NCBI RefSeq assembly: GCF_901709675.1
Contig: NC_051108.1
Coordinates: 1,054,001-1,118,000, forward strand
Origin: Syngnathus acus
Lineage: Eukaryota; Chordata; Actinopteri; Syngnathiformes; Syngnathidae
DNA: 64,000 bases
Direction: 5' to 3'
Positions within the stretch are counted from its first letter, which is position 1, and each line of letters opens with the position of its first letter. A program made the translations under genes and the position numbers. The notes beneath the pieces are model-generated. The model worked only from the letters and a program-made list of their open reading frames with translations. It ran no database searches and was not told where the DNA came from. Positions 1 through 9,627 of this stretch are shown piece after piece.

Positions 1-79
1 ATTTTATTTCTTATTTTACTTTTTATTTTATCTTATCGCCCCAAAAATACAAGATATAATATGGCACGTTTTTTTGCAG

Positions 80-2460
80 GATGTGGAACACTCTGACGGA
101 CAACTACGGCAACGTGATGCCGGTGGACTGGAAGACGTCACACACGCGCTCGCTTCACCTGCCCGCCCTCAACCTCAACCAGCGGCAGGTAGCCACGCCC
201 CCTGGCGTCATCCCGCGTTTGCTCAGACCAGTTTGAATGACCCGCTTTGCGTGTTCCTCCTCGGGCAGAAGGTCGACAACCAGTGGTTGGATCTGTCGGA
301 CGACGAGGAGCTGCGGGAGCAGATGGACATGCACTCCATCATCGTCTCCTGCGTGGACGACGAGCCCCTCTTCACCGCCGAGCAGGTGATCGAGGAGATC
401 GAAGAGATGATGCAAGAGTCTCCCGACGACGACGACAGTCCTTCCCACTCCGACCTGTCCGTGCTCTCCCGGGACCTGAAGCGCTCAGTCTCTGACACTA
501 GCTACGAGGACCGTAAGTTTCACCTGCGCCTTTTTTTGGCAGCTCTCCAGCGCGGCCCAATGAGGCCAGAGGTCACCGCAAGTCACGCGGCCGCCCTTCT
601 TACGTCATGCCTTCTAAATGCAAGCAAGGCCACGCTTGCGTAATACGCTCGCTCCAAGGCTTTCCGCACGGATGAGCGCCCCTGGATGACTTAACCGGGA
701 AAAGAAATTCACGTGTGAAATGAAATGTGCCCATTCTCGTGTTCAGGCCTGCGTCAGCTGTCCGTGTCGGAGCTGAGCGAGACGCTGGAGGAGGTGGAGA
801 CGGCCATCCAAAGCTTCAGCGAGGAGTTGGTGCGGGCGCTGGCGCTGCGGGACGAGCTGGAGTACGAAAAGGAGGTGACGCTCGACCGCGCGCCCTTTTC
901 GTCCCGCCTCGTACGGTGTCGTCATTTGCAAATTACGGCGGCAGGTGAAGAACAGCTTCATCTCGCTGCTCATCGACGTCCAGAACAGGCAGAAGGAGCA
1001 GCGCGAGCTGCTGCGCAAGAAGAAGAAGATCCGTAGCAGCGCGGCGGTAGCCAACGGCCAGCGCGGCGTGGTGCCGGGCACGGTGAGAGGCGGGGCCCGA
1101 ACCGGGCGTGGCCGCGAGCCGTCTGTCCTCATCTGTCTTTCCTCTTGCTTCTTTCCTTCAACTCGTCATAGCGCCTCACTCTGGAGGGACTCTCCAATGT
1201 CATACAAAATGGCCTCCGGCAAACTTTTGGTACCGCAGGAGGGGACAAACAGGTGCCCTCCCCTCTCTTTCTTTCTTTCTTTCCTTCTTTCTCTCCCCTC
1301 CCGCTTTATTTTCCCCCCTCCCAAGCATGCTTGTTTTTTTTTCTCCAGATGCACCGGGCATCATTTTTTGTTTTTAACTTTGCTGCTTGCAACTTTGCTT
1401 TTCATGCACTGTGCTTGCGCTCCTGCAAGAGCTTTGAGACCCAGAAAAGAAAAATGGGACAGAAGTAGAACACCCACAGGTCAAAGACGCATGTATTTCT
1501 TTTTCTAATCTGTACCTCGTCATTCTTCTGTCTCAGTACCTGACCACGGTGATCCCCTATGAGAAGAAAATGGGCTCCCCCGCAGTGGAAGACCTCCAGA
1601 TCCTAACAAAGAGTGAGTCCGTCCGTCTGTTCGCTTTTGCCCAGTTGTATTAATCCTCACCACTCGTTGCGCATCAGTTCTACACGCCATGAGGGATGAC
1701 AGCGAGAAGGTTCCTGCCCTGCTCACAGATTACATCCTCAAAGGTACACACACACACACACACATCACCTGGTACTTTCTGGTTCTCCAAAAGGCAGGTA
1801 CATGTCACCCAAAGCTAGAGGCATATAAAATATATTCCTTGCTTAAAACAATCATAAAGTGGTCATTGTTAATCATTTGATGTGTAGCCAATATAAAAAC
1901 TATTTTATACATGAAAATAGACAGTGTTATGTCGCTAATGAAATGGCCCCAATACTGCCCCCTGGCGTCAGCCAGTGGAAGTACCCGAGCCCACTCTTGC
2001 CTTTTGTTGGTGCTCTTTCCACACTTTGACTGTGCCTTCCTTGTCTCTCGCCCGTGCCGCCGGGCCAGCTCTGGTATGAGACCCCGAGGTTTGTTATGGA
2101 CTCTTCACCTTCGACTCCGCGCTTTCTCTCCGGTGGGCCTGGGCGATTTGGCGCCAAAATAAAATCTCTGCACTTTTAGCCACAAAATACCATTTCTGAA
2201 TCGGCAAAGTTGGTGAATCGCCCAGGCCCGCACTCAGGTTGGCTTTTCTTACATGTATTTTTGGTCCACTTTCATTTCCACCCCACCCAAGAGAGCGTAG
2301 CATCCCTTTAGCGCTAGCAGGCACTAGCAGCTGATCACCGCTTGTCGTGGTTTTCTCACCTCACGCTCATCTCACCCGTCGAGTTTTTATGCCACCGCCA
2401 CGACAAACTCAGCCTTTCATCTCCTCTTGTGCTTTGTCCGCAGTTCTTTGTCCCACGTAA
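80..2460 (+). CDS. fez2: fez2, C-terminal exons (5' part outside window)
   Basis: Fasciculation and elongation protein zeta, a coiled-coil kinesin-1 cargo adaptor of the cytoplasm. Seven spliced exons read in one frame: 80-188, 269-512, 747-874, 945-1082, 1537-1612, 1678-1743 and 2444-2460 (stop). Each has AG/GT borders, and phases match. Visible features are an acidic block (VIEEIEEMMQESP), a coiled coil around ELSETLEEVETAIQSFSEEL, a basic KKKKK-type stretch, and the family C-terminus ILKVLCPT split over the last intron. FEZ2 rather than FEZ1 is favoured because the segment DMHSIIVSC and the direct PGT-YLTTVIPYEKK junction resemble FEZ2 as remembered; FEZ1 has an extra segment there. The upstream exons lie before base 1. 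It converges on ush2a. Confidence 0.93.
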
Positions 2461-3715
2461 AAATACAAAATGATCCACAAGCTCTGGAGCGACGTCGCAA
2501 AGAACCTTCCAGAACTTTTCAACAAAGACTTTCTAACCTTTTTATGTTTTTACCTGGACATTGAGTTGGACTATCCCGATTCTCCGTGGACGCTAACCAG
2601 TATTACTCATTACAATGATCTTTAATGAACATTTTTTTTCTCCCCCCCCCCCCAAAGAAGGGAAAGACTCCAGTTAGCCTCAGACTGACCTTAGCATCTG
2701 GCAAACTCTGCTAAGTTGAATGCGGCAAGGAAATATTTTTGTCTCTGATGCAGAAAGGAAAGGCAGACGAACAAGCAAACTAGGTCGTGTCATCTGTGTT
2801 TAGTTATTTGCACGCTTCGGATCGTAGCTAGCACTTCTTGTCTTTGTAGTGATCCGCTCATGTCGTGTTTTAGCGCTTTTAGCTAGTTAGCATGCGTCGT
2901 CATTGTTCGCCCCACCTTAACTAAGGATAAACTAAGGATTTGTTTTCCTGTAAAATGTTTGCACATTGACGCTCAGAGTTGCTGGCCACATTCTGGCAGC
3001 TTTTTTTTTTAAATAGCAAGAGTCACCCGGCAGTTGAACGTATTCCAATGGCTACGTAGTTTACAAAGCGAGCTACGATCGGGTCCGTTAGTTAGCACTC
3101 TCAGGTACGACCGTCAGCATCTTCAGTCGTATTACGGCGCCCACGTAGTCAACCTGGCATTCAAATTTCCCAAGAAAGAGAACAAAAAGGCTTGAGTCTG
3201 ACTTGCGTGTGCGCTTTTGAACGTTTGAAATGAGATTCTGTGTTAACTGTGACGTGCCACTAGCACTTTACCGCCACACCTACTTTTCTCCTTTGGCGTA
3301 TTTTTATTCAAAGACATTTTCTGAAATTCTCAGTCTTGCGCGCGAAATCCAAATCAGGTCCATTTTAGATCATGGAAATATTTTGCTAGAATCCGATGAG
3401 AAGAAAGGAATTTAGTTTTTTAATGAGACATCAATGCTCACTTTAAAGTACAATTTTAGAGATTTATATTTTATATGCAAGACGAGCAACAGTCACAAAA
3501 AAGAGAGAAAGACTGCCTTTGTAAAATCTTTGTTTTTTTAACTCGACTGTTTTTATTTTTAGAATTCCACCCCAGTTGTGGGAGGTCTGTTTATTCTCGT
3601 GGTACTGCAGTATATTAATTTATTGTTTTGTCATTTTTTTGGTGACATTCTATTGACTGTAATGGTTTTGTGGCAGCATTGCACCTCATTTCAATTAAAA
3701 TGAGAAGAACTACAT
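2461..3715 (+). other. fez2 3' untranslated region and intergenic DNA
   Basis: AT-rich sequence without a supported ORF follows the fez2 stop. An ATTAAA hexamer at about 3694-3699 is a plausible poly(A) signal, which would place the transcript end roughly 80-100 bp before the ush2a stop codon on the other strand. No other gene seen. Confidence 0.5.
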
Positions 3716-3794
3716 TTTCTACGCTTCTTTTTTTGAAGCTATCCTCTCATTGCTGTCAAGTTTCATGCTGCACTTGATTTGGGATGGCAGTCAG

Positions 3795-4674
3795 TCACAA
3801 GTTGGTGTCTGTAAACATGGTGTGCTCCTTCCTGACGGTGCTGAAGCCTTTCACGCTGTCCACAAACTCCTCGTCGTCCATAAACTGGAGGGAGGGAGGC
3901 AGGCAGGCAGACTTACGGTGATGCCAAGCCCTTTGAGCATTTGAAGAGTGAAAGATGGCTCACCATCCCGCTATCATGGCCCCACGCCTCCCCCAATGGC
4001 TTTTTGTCCATCACCTGGCTGACGCTGCGCCTCAAGGAAGTCTCGCCTCCTCCTTTGTCACCTGCGCATTTGGCCTCCAGCTCCTCCTAGTGGCCGGGAA
4101 GACATCAGAAAGGTGGTTACCGTGGCGACACAGGTACACAATGGTGGCGCGTTACCTCCATCTTGATGGTGAAAGACTTGAGCGTCACACTGCTGACCAC
4201 GCCCGCCGTGTCGAACTGAAATTGCGCAAAATTGTAGTTCCAACAATATGTTGCTGCTCCGTATGCGTTAAAGTAGCAGTGGCACCAAAGATGCTAGTTT
4301 TAGCGTCTTTGTTTTGCCTTTCTAGGTTCAGCTACTTTTGCTTGCCCGTCGCACCAAAACAGAGTTGCTGGCCGGATAAACAGCCAGGGGATGTCGCTTC
4401 TGCATGGCCGCCAAGGGGGGTCTCTCTCTGGTCAGGGGGGCTTTCTTCAACACCTGCCACACATTTGATTGGCTGTCTCGGAAGGTGGCGAAGGAAGTGA
4501 GCGGTGAAAGTGGCCACCTGACCTTGTGGAGGGCCACGGCCAGGGCCACGGCCATCAGCACCAGGGCCACGGCCGCCATCGCCACCATGAACCACAGCTG
4601 CTGGAAAACCGGCGTGGCCTGGTCCACCTCTGCACGCTCGCCTCCCATTGGTCCCTCTGGAGGGCCGGGGCTCG
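3795..4674 (-). CDS. ush2a: ush2a (usherin) C-terminal end only: transmembrane and cytoplasmic exons
   Basis: Usherin is a very large extracellular-matrix-like membrane protein of photoreceptors and hair cells. Read on the minus strand, exons are 4523-4674 (extracellular stub and transmembrane helix, LWFMVAMAAVALVLMAVALA), an exon from 4453 down to about 4340-4380 (TRERPPLAAMQKRHPLAVYP), 4156 to about 4206 (SSVTLKSFTIKME), 3964-4086 (SLRRSVSQVMDKK...GHDSGM) and 3795-3884 ending in MFTDTNL. The order and these motifs match the human usherin tail as I remember it, including the PDZ-binding end (DTHL in human, DTNL here). The 3' end of the ERPPL exon is unsure: a GC donor or a GTGCGA donor are both possible. 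None of the thousands of residues of laminin/FN3 ectodomain could be found upstream. One possible further exon lies near 4894-4975. Confidence 0.82.
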
Positions 4675-4974
4675 CTGGATATGTAGTGAATGCAAAAAAA
4701 AAAAAAGTTCATGTAACAGCCGCTGCAACATTGACATTCCTTTGTCTTCCGACATGATGAATGCGTAACATTATGTCTCATGCGGTATTTGTGTCATTCT
4801 GATCTCCATATGGCACCCACATGCGTTTGCCCCCGAGTAGTGGGGAATACTATCATATGCTCACACATATTTGAGAAGTGTCTACTCACTTGCGTTGTGG
4901 TCCAGGTTTGCGCATCAGAATGTGGAAGAGCAGCTGGGCCTCCGGTACGCTGCCTGTTGCCGCATTGAAGTGAC

Positions 4975-5940
4975 GTGTCAAATTTCACTTTTTTAAAAAC
5001 CAGACTCCTCTTAGCGAGTAGGTGTGCTCCGCCATTGCATCGCCCTTTGCTTTTTGTCTCTTCTTTGGATCTCCATAACAACCAGCAGGTGTCGGCTTAC
5101 CCGGGGAAAACAATACCACCCTGGAGTCCTTTGAAACCAGAGACTCATTTGCAGCTCCAACCATGGTCTCTCAATCACCATATAAAGTTAAAAGCCATTT
5201 TGCCTTACTGTATGTTCGGGAGAACCGGGTTTGAGTCTTGCACTAATCCACAGGTGTGAAACTCAAGTGGTGAAGTGGTCGGCCAGCGGGACAAGTGGTG
5301 AAGCGGTCGGCCAGAGGGAAGCGTGTTCCTCCGTGCCTGGACCTAAGACAAAAAGAGATCGCTAAGTTTGTGCAGAAAATGTTTTGGCATGCAACATACC
5401 AGTGCGCAAGCTGAGTTGTTCATGGCACCAGGTATTGCGAGCTGCATGACCAGGAAGCTGATTTTGTTCCTTATTGCCTGTCAGAAAATAGGGGGGGGAA
5501 ATTATTGGAATAAAGATAAGATTGTGCAACTAGAAAATGCAATTTCTGGAGGAATTGCGTGTGAAGGCGAAAACTATGAATAACTTCTTCGGGGAATGCT
5601 GCCGAATGATGTTGAAACGAGTTGAATGACTTGAGAAATGAAGAAAATTTGGGAGAAATTGTGGTGAAAGGGGTCTCGACGTCTTCTGTCGTCGGGGGTT
5701 TGAGGATTTGTCACCTACGAAACATTGTCAAGAGGCTCTCGGATGAATGGCGCCAAGGCTGTCTTCTTTCACATTTCCCGCTCCCGTCTCCAGCTCTTCT
5801 TGGAAGGTAAAGACATGGGAACCGGCACTACAACTGAGAGTTTGACACACATGCATGCACAAGTTCAGGATTGATAACTTTGGAAGGGAACAATGGCAGA
5901 TACTCAAGCAGAAGCTTACCAACAATGATGCTTCAAACAC
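4975..5940. other. Sequence without recognised gene upstream of the ush2a tail
   Basis: If ush2a were intact, its FN3 exons should continue here on the minus strand. Only short shadow ORFs are present and none shows FN3 motifs. No repeat family was recognised. Confidence 0.4.
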
Positions 5941-6232
5941 CTAACACCAAACCCTAACCCTATTAGACCTTAAGCACCTAACACCATTAGACCTTAAGCA
6001 CCTAACACCAAACCTTAAGCACCTAACACCAAACCCTAAACCTAACACCAAACCCTAACCCCATTAGACCTTAAGCACCTAACCCCATTAGACCTTAAGC
6101 ACCTAACACCATTAGACTTTAAGCACCTAACACCAAACCTTAAGCACCTAACACCAAACCCTAACCCCATTAGACCTTAAGCACCTAACACCATTAGACC
6201 TTAAGCACCTAACACCAAACCTTAAGCACCTT
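5941..6232. repeat. Telomere-like minisatellite
   Basis: Tandem, slightly variable units of about 20-24 bp built from CCTAACACC, AAACCCTAACCC, CATTAGA and CCTTAAGCA. Near the start it contains a CCCTAACCCTA stretch that looks like degenerate vertebrate telomere repeat. It stops abruptly at a T-run just before the first tRNA-like repeat unit. No matching array was seen at the other edge of the palindrome. Confidence 0.8.
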
Positions 6233-6244
6233 TTTTGACAAAAT

Positions 6245-6522
6245 TGAAATTGACAAAGCACAGCCCAAGGGCAGGTCTCGAACACTAGCTCCATCGTGTC
6301 AGAGGCAATGACGTTAACCACTCGACCAAAGACTCGTGACTATGGCAGTGACAGAAGAGCAACCCACGCTCACGTCAAAACTGAAAACCAAAAACCTAAG
6401 TGCCACTTTGCCCGCCTCCTACCTCTGCCCAAATTCAGTCTGACCAATCAGAGCGCAGCTGAAATTGGCCTGACCACGCCCACCTTTCCGACAGCCAATC
6501 GGGAGGCAATTTCAAATTGCGG
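6245..6522 (-). repeat. tRNA-like/CCAAT repeat unit, copy 1 (outside the palindrome arm)
   Basis: Interspersed unit with a tRNA-like head on the minus strand: an A-box-like TGGTCGAGTGG and a B-box-like GTTCGAGACC about 45 nt apart, followed on the plus strand by a body with several CCAAT boxes (CCAATCAGAGCGCAGC, CCAATCGGGAG). Similar units occur at 6523-6716, 6780-7175, 20505-20885 and 20965-21270. A SINE-like origin is plausible. It joins head to head with the next copy at about 6522. Confidence 0.6.
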
Positions 6523-6716
6523 TAGGCGGGCAAAGTGGCACTTAGGTTTTGAAGGGTTTCAGTCTTGAGGTGAGCATGCGTTGCCATTCTGTCACTACTG
6601 TAGTCTATGGTCGAGTGGTTAATGTCATTGCCTCTGACACAATGGGAATAGTGTTCGAGACCAGCCCTTGGGCTGTACTTTGTCAATTTTCTCTCACTTT
6701 TGCATAAAGATTGTGA
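6523..6716 (+). repeat. tRNA-like repeat unit, copy 2: outer edge of left palindrome arm
   Basis: Same family as copy 1 but inverted. It reads GGTCGAGTGG...GTTCGAGACC on the plus strand and is the reverse complement of about 20965-21150, with several substitutions and a short gap. It marks the outer limit of the left arm. Confidence 0.6.
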
Positions 6717-6779
6717 CTCTTATTTTTCATTTATTTTTTTCCTTTCGCTTGTTTAATACTGCTTCATGATTCTCTGAGG

Positions 6780-7175
6780 TCTCAGGAAGTGGGCGGGGCA
6801 ATGAGAATGAAATCCGATTGGTTGGAAAGGGGGCGGGCGTGGTGATGCAGACGAGGGGTCCTGTGATTGGTGGGCGTGAAGTAGGCGTGGCGTCGGCAAT
6901 TTAAAATTGCCTTCCGATTGGCTGTTGAGAAAGTGGACGTGGTCAGGCCCGTTTCAGCTGTGCTCTGATTGGTCAGACTGAATTTGGGCAGAGGTAGGAG
7001 GCGGGCAAAGTGGCACTTAGGTTTTTGAAGGGTTTTCAGTGTTGAGCTGAGCGTGGATTGCTCTTCTGTCACTGCAATAGTCACGAGTCTTTGGTCGAGT
7101 GGTTAACGTCATTGCTTCTGATGCGATGGAACTAGTGTTCGAGACCTGCCCTTGGCGGGTGTGGCACTTTTCACT
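6780..7175 (+). promoter_or_regulatory. CCAAT-box array, GC boxes and tRNA-like unit (left arm)
   Basis: Four ATTGG (inverted CCAAT) cores start at about 6817, 6866, 6917 and 6968, an almost even 49-51 bp spacing. GGGCGGGG- and GGGCGGGC-type GC boxes lie between them. A tRNA-like head (GGTCGAGTGG at about 7093, GTTCGAGACC at about 7137) follows. The layout resembles an NF-Y/Sp1 promoter upstream of an A/B-box element. Whether it is active is unknown. A reverse copy lies at 20505-20885. Confidence 0.5.
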
Positions 7176-7276
7176 TTGACCATGATTTTTCCCTAATGAA
7201 GTGGCCTGTCACGTGGTACGCGAGTGTGCGAAGCGCCATTGGACGAGCAGGCGAGGGAGATTTGAATTGGCGGATG

Positions 7277-7284
7277 TGACGTCA
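7277..7284 (+). promoter_or_regulatory. CRE palindrome TGACGTCA in the left arm
   Basis: A perfect CREB/ATF site lies between the CCAAT array and the 112-bp repeats. It is repeated in the right arm (about 20,383-20,390). It adds to the promoter-like look of this block. Confidence 0.5.
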
Positions 7285-7342
7285 TGAATTGGGGACCGTG
7301 TGTGCTCAAGGGAAGTTGTCATATGCAGGTGCGACACGCGGG

Positions 7343-7735
7343 CGGTTTCTCAGCTAAGCTAGCGTGCTAGTAAATGTTTGTCGTTCATTGGCGTTCCTCA
7401 CGACGGACGCCTTGTTTGTTTGTTGCAGGATTCAAGGCGCCACCGACCGTGTGGCGGTTTCTCGGGTAAGCTAGTATGCTATCAAATGTTTGTCGTTCAT
7501 TGGCGTTCCTCACGACGGACGCCTTGTTTGTTTGTTGCAGGATTCAAGGCGCCACCGACCGTGTGGCGGTTTCTCGGGTAAGCTAGTATGCTATCAAATG
7601 TTTGTCGTTCATTGGCGTTCCTCACGACGGACGCCTTGTTTGTTTGTTGCAGGATTCAAGGCTCCACCGACCGTGTGGCGGTTTCTCGGGTAAGCTAGTA
7701 TGCTATCAAATGTTTGTCGTTCATTGCCGTTTCTC
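7343..7735 (+). repeat. 112-bp tandem repeat with splice-flanked 37-nt module, left copy
   Basis: Three full units (starting about 7378, 7490 and 7602) plus partial units at each end. Each unit holds a T-rich tract and TTGCAG, then 37 nt starting GATTCAAGG, then GTAAGC, giving exon-like modules at 7429-7465, 7541-7577 and 7653-7689. The third unit has one internal substitution. The fourth unit is degenerate. Because 37 is not a multiple of 3, including or skipping a unit would shift any frame. Confidence 0.85.
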
Positions 7736-7870
7736 ATGTTTGTTCGATGCAAGATTTTCACACGTCACGGCCACCGCGACTGTAGTTTTGCCGCGACAGT
7801 ATTTCAAATCTCTTTGGCGTTTTGTTTCGTCAAATTAACAATGTTGCATTACATATAGTGTGCTATTTCC

Positions 7871-8332
7871 GTGTTATGCAAACGTGACGAATGTGACGAA
7901 TCGGTTACGTCATGTTCAAATCTATTCCAAGATGGCGCCCGCCCGCCCACAACAAACATTTGCGAGCGTGATTTTCTCCCGTTTTGGACGACTGCTCGAT
8001 TCATGCCGCCATTTCTGAGTGAGTTGATGGATGATAAAATCCAAATATTATAATTTGGATACTTTTGTCATTATTACAACTCATTACAATATACTGATAA
8101 TTGTATACATATTTTAAGTATAAAACTGTAGTTGATATGTTTAATTGTTGCAAAAATATCATGCCATTGCCACTCTACTCAATGTCTGCAAGTGTTGCAA
8201 TAATTTGTGTCTGTGTTTTGTAGCGCTCATAAAGGCCTCCCAGCCAGCACCCTTCTATACAAAGCAAGCAGGAGGCTCCTGAGCCATCTCAGTGATGTTG
8301 AGGATGCTGAGGAAGAGTAGTCCCAAATCAGG
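7871..8332 (+). other. Possible spliced transcript segment in the left arm, unidentified
   Basis: A stretch with ATGs near 7932 and 8004 ends in a good donor (CTGA|GTGAGT, about 8019). About 200 bp later an acceptor (TTTTGTAG, about 8222) opens a segment that reads AHKGLPASTLLYKASRRLL and ends in an acidic VEDAEEE plus stop near 8320. The joined frame has no obvious ATG, and an alternative frame gives a 24-residue peptide starting MPPFL. I do not recognise either. The same sequence exists inverted at about 19,460-19,910. A decayed gene end or chance are equally possible. Confidence 0.25.
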
Positions 8333-8484
8333 TGAAAGCCCGTTGGTGTAAAGTTTCAGCTGACTGTAAATGTGATCACTTTTACCAATTGCACCATTTG
8401 TACTTTTCAATTTTTTTTTGTATAAAACCTGTGAGCAGGGTGACGCCGGTGAGAAGTCACACCATCGAACTCCCTGACGCAGAG

Positions 8485-8640
8485 CTGTGCTTTACCAGAC
8501 CAGGCAACTAGGGGGCTCTCTTATTTATCCATTTTTACATTTGGCACTTGTCCCTTGTATTCTTGCACTCTCGTACGCTGCTGTGACAAGTAAATTTCCC
8601 TGTTGTGGAATAAAGTTCTATCAATCAATTGTTTGTATTG
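8485..8640 (+). mobile_element. Retroelement-like 3' tail with AATAAA, left arm
   Basis: The sequence TGACAAGTAAATTTCCCTG followed by a GTGG-AATAAA and a CTATCAATCAAT tail resembles the 3' ends of interspersed elements common in fish genomes (family from memory, not named with confidence). It directly precedes the TGTAT tract and is mirrored at about 19,140-19,300. Confidence 0.5.
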
Positions 8641-9627
8641 TAGTGTTTATTGTATGGTATTGTATTGTATGTATGGTAGGGTATTGTATGTATTCTATGT
8701 CCGTCCATCCATCCAACTTCTTCCGCTTATCCGGGGCTCGGATCGCGGCGGCGGCAGCAGCTTTAGGAGGGACTCCCAAACTTCCCTCTCTCCAGCCACT
8801 TCATCCAGCTCATCGCAGGGGAGAGACATAGACATGTATTGTTTGTATGTATTGTACTGTATGTATGGTTTGTATTGTATGTATTGTTTTGTTTGTACTG
8901 TATGTATTGTGTTGTTGCATTGCATGTATTGTATTTTGTATTTTTTTGGTATGGTATTGTACTGTATGGTATTGTGCTGTGTTGTGCTGATGTACTGTTG
9001 CACTGTGTTGTGCTGTTGTGCTGTTGTGCTGTTGCGCTGTTGCGCTGTGTTCTGTTGCACTGTGTTGTACTGTACTGTGTTGTGCTGTGTTGTACTGTTG
9101 CGCTGTGTTGTGCTGTTGCACTGTGTTGCACGGTGTTGTACTGTGTTGTGCTGTGCTGTACTGTGTTGTACTGTTGTACTGTTGTACTGTTGTGCTGTGC
9201 CGTGTTGTACTGTTGCACTGTGTTGTACTGTTGCACTGTGTTGTACTGTTGCACTGTGTTGTACTGTTGCACTGCGTTGTGCTGTGTTGTACTGCGTTGT
9301 GCTGTGTTGTACTGCGTTGTGCTGTGTTGTACTGCGTTGTGCTGTGTTGTACTGCGTTGTGCTGTGTTGTACTGCGTTGTGCTGTGTTGTACTGCGTTGT
9401 GCTGTACTGTGCTGTGTTGTACTGTTGCACTGTTGTACTGTGTTGTACTGTTGCACTGTTGTACTGTGTTGTACTGTTGCACTGTTGTACTGTGTTGTAC
9501 TGTTGCACTGTTGTGCTGTACTGTGTTGTGTTGTGCTGTACTGTGTTGTGCTGTGCTGTGTTGTGCTGTACTGTGTTGTACTGTTGCACTGTGTTGTGCT
9601 GTATTGTACTGTTGCACTGTGTTGTAC
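8640..9627 (+). repeat. TGTAT/TGTACTG short-period tract, left arm
   Basis: Low-complexity tract built from TGTATTG and then TGTACTGTTGCACTGTGTTG variants, with almost only T and G plus a few A and C. It is interrupted by a retroelement fragment at about 8697-8832. It grades into the 36-bp satellite, with which it shares the TGTACTGTTTG motif. Confidence 0.85.
8697..8832 (+). mobile_element. Fish retroelement fragment inside the left TGTAT tract
   Basis: A stretch with CCATCCATCCAACTTCTTCC, CTTATCCGGGG, a GCGGCGGCGG run and CAGCCACTTCATCCAGCTC. This is a very common 3' end fragment of non-LTR elements in fish genomes as I remember it. An inverted copy lies at about 18,950-19,086. Confidence 0.6.

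Noticed and set aside
4894-4975. An additional ush2a exon (GSVPEAQLLFHILMRKPG)
   Set aside because: It has a usable donor, but the phase does not join the transmembrane exon in the right frame and no FN3 motif is visible; left as uncertain.
6262-6345. tRNA genes at the palindrome edges
   Set aside because: A- and B-box-like motifs are present, but acceptor and anticodon stems do not pair convincingly, and the five copies vary. A tRNA-derived repeat is more likely.
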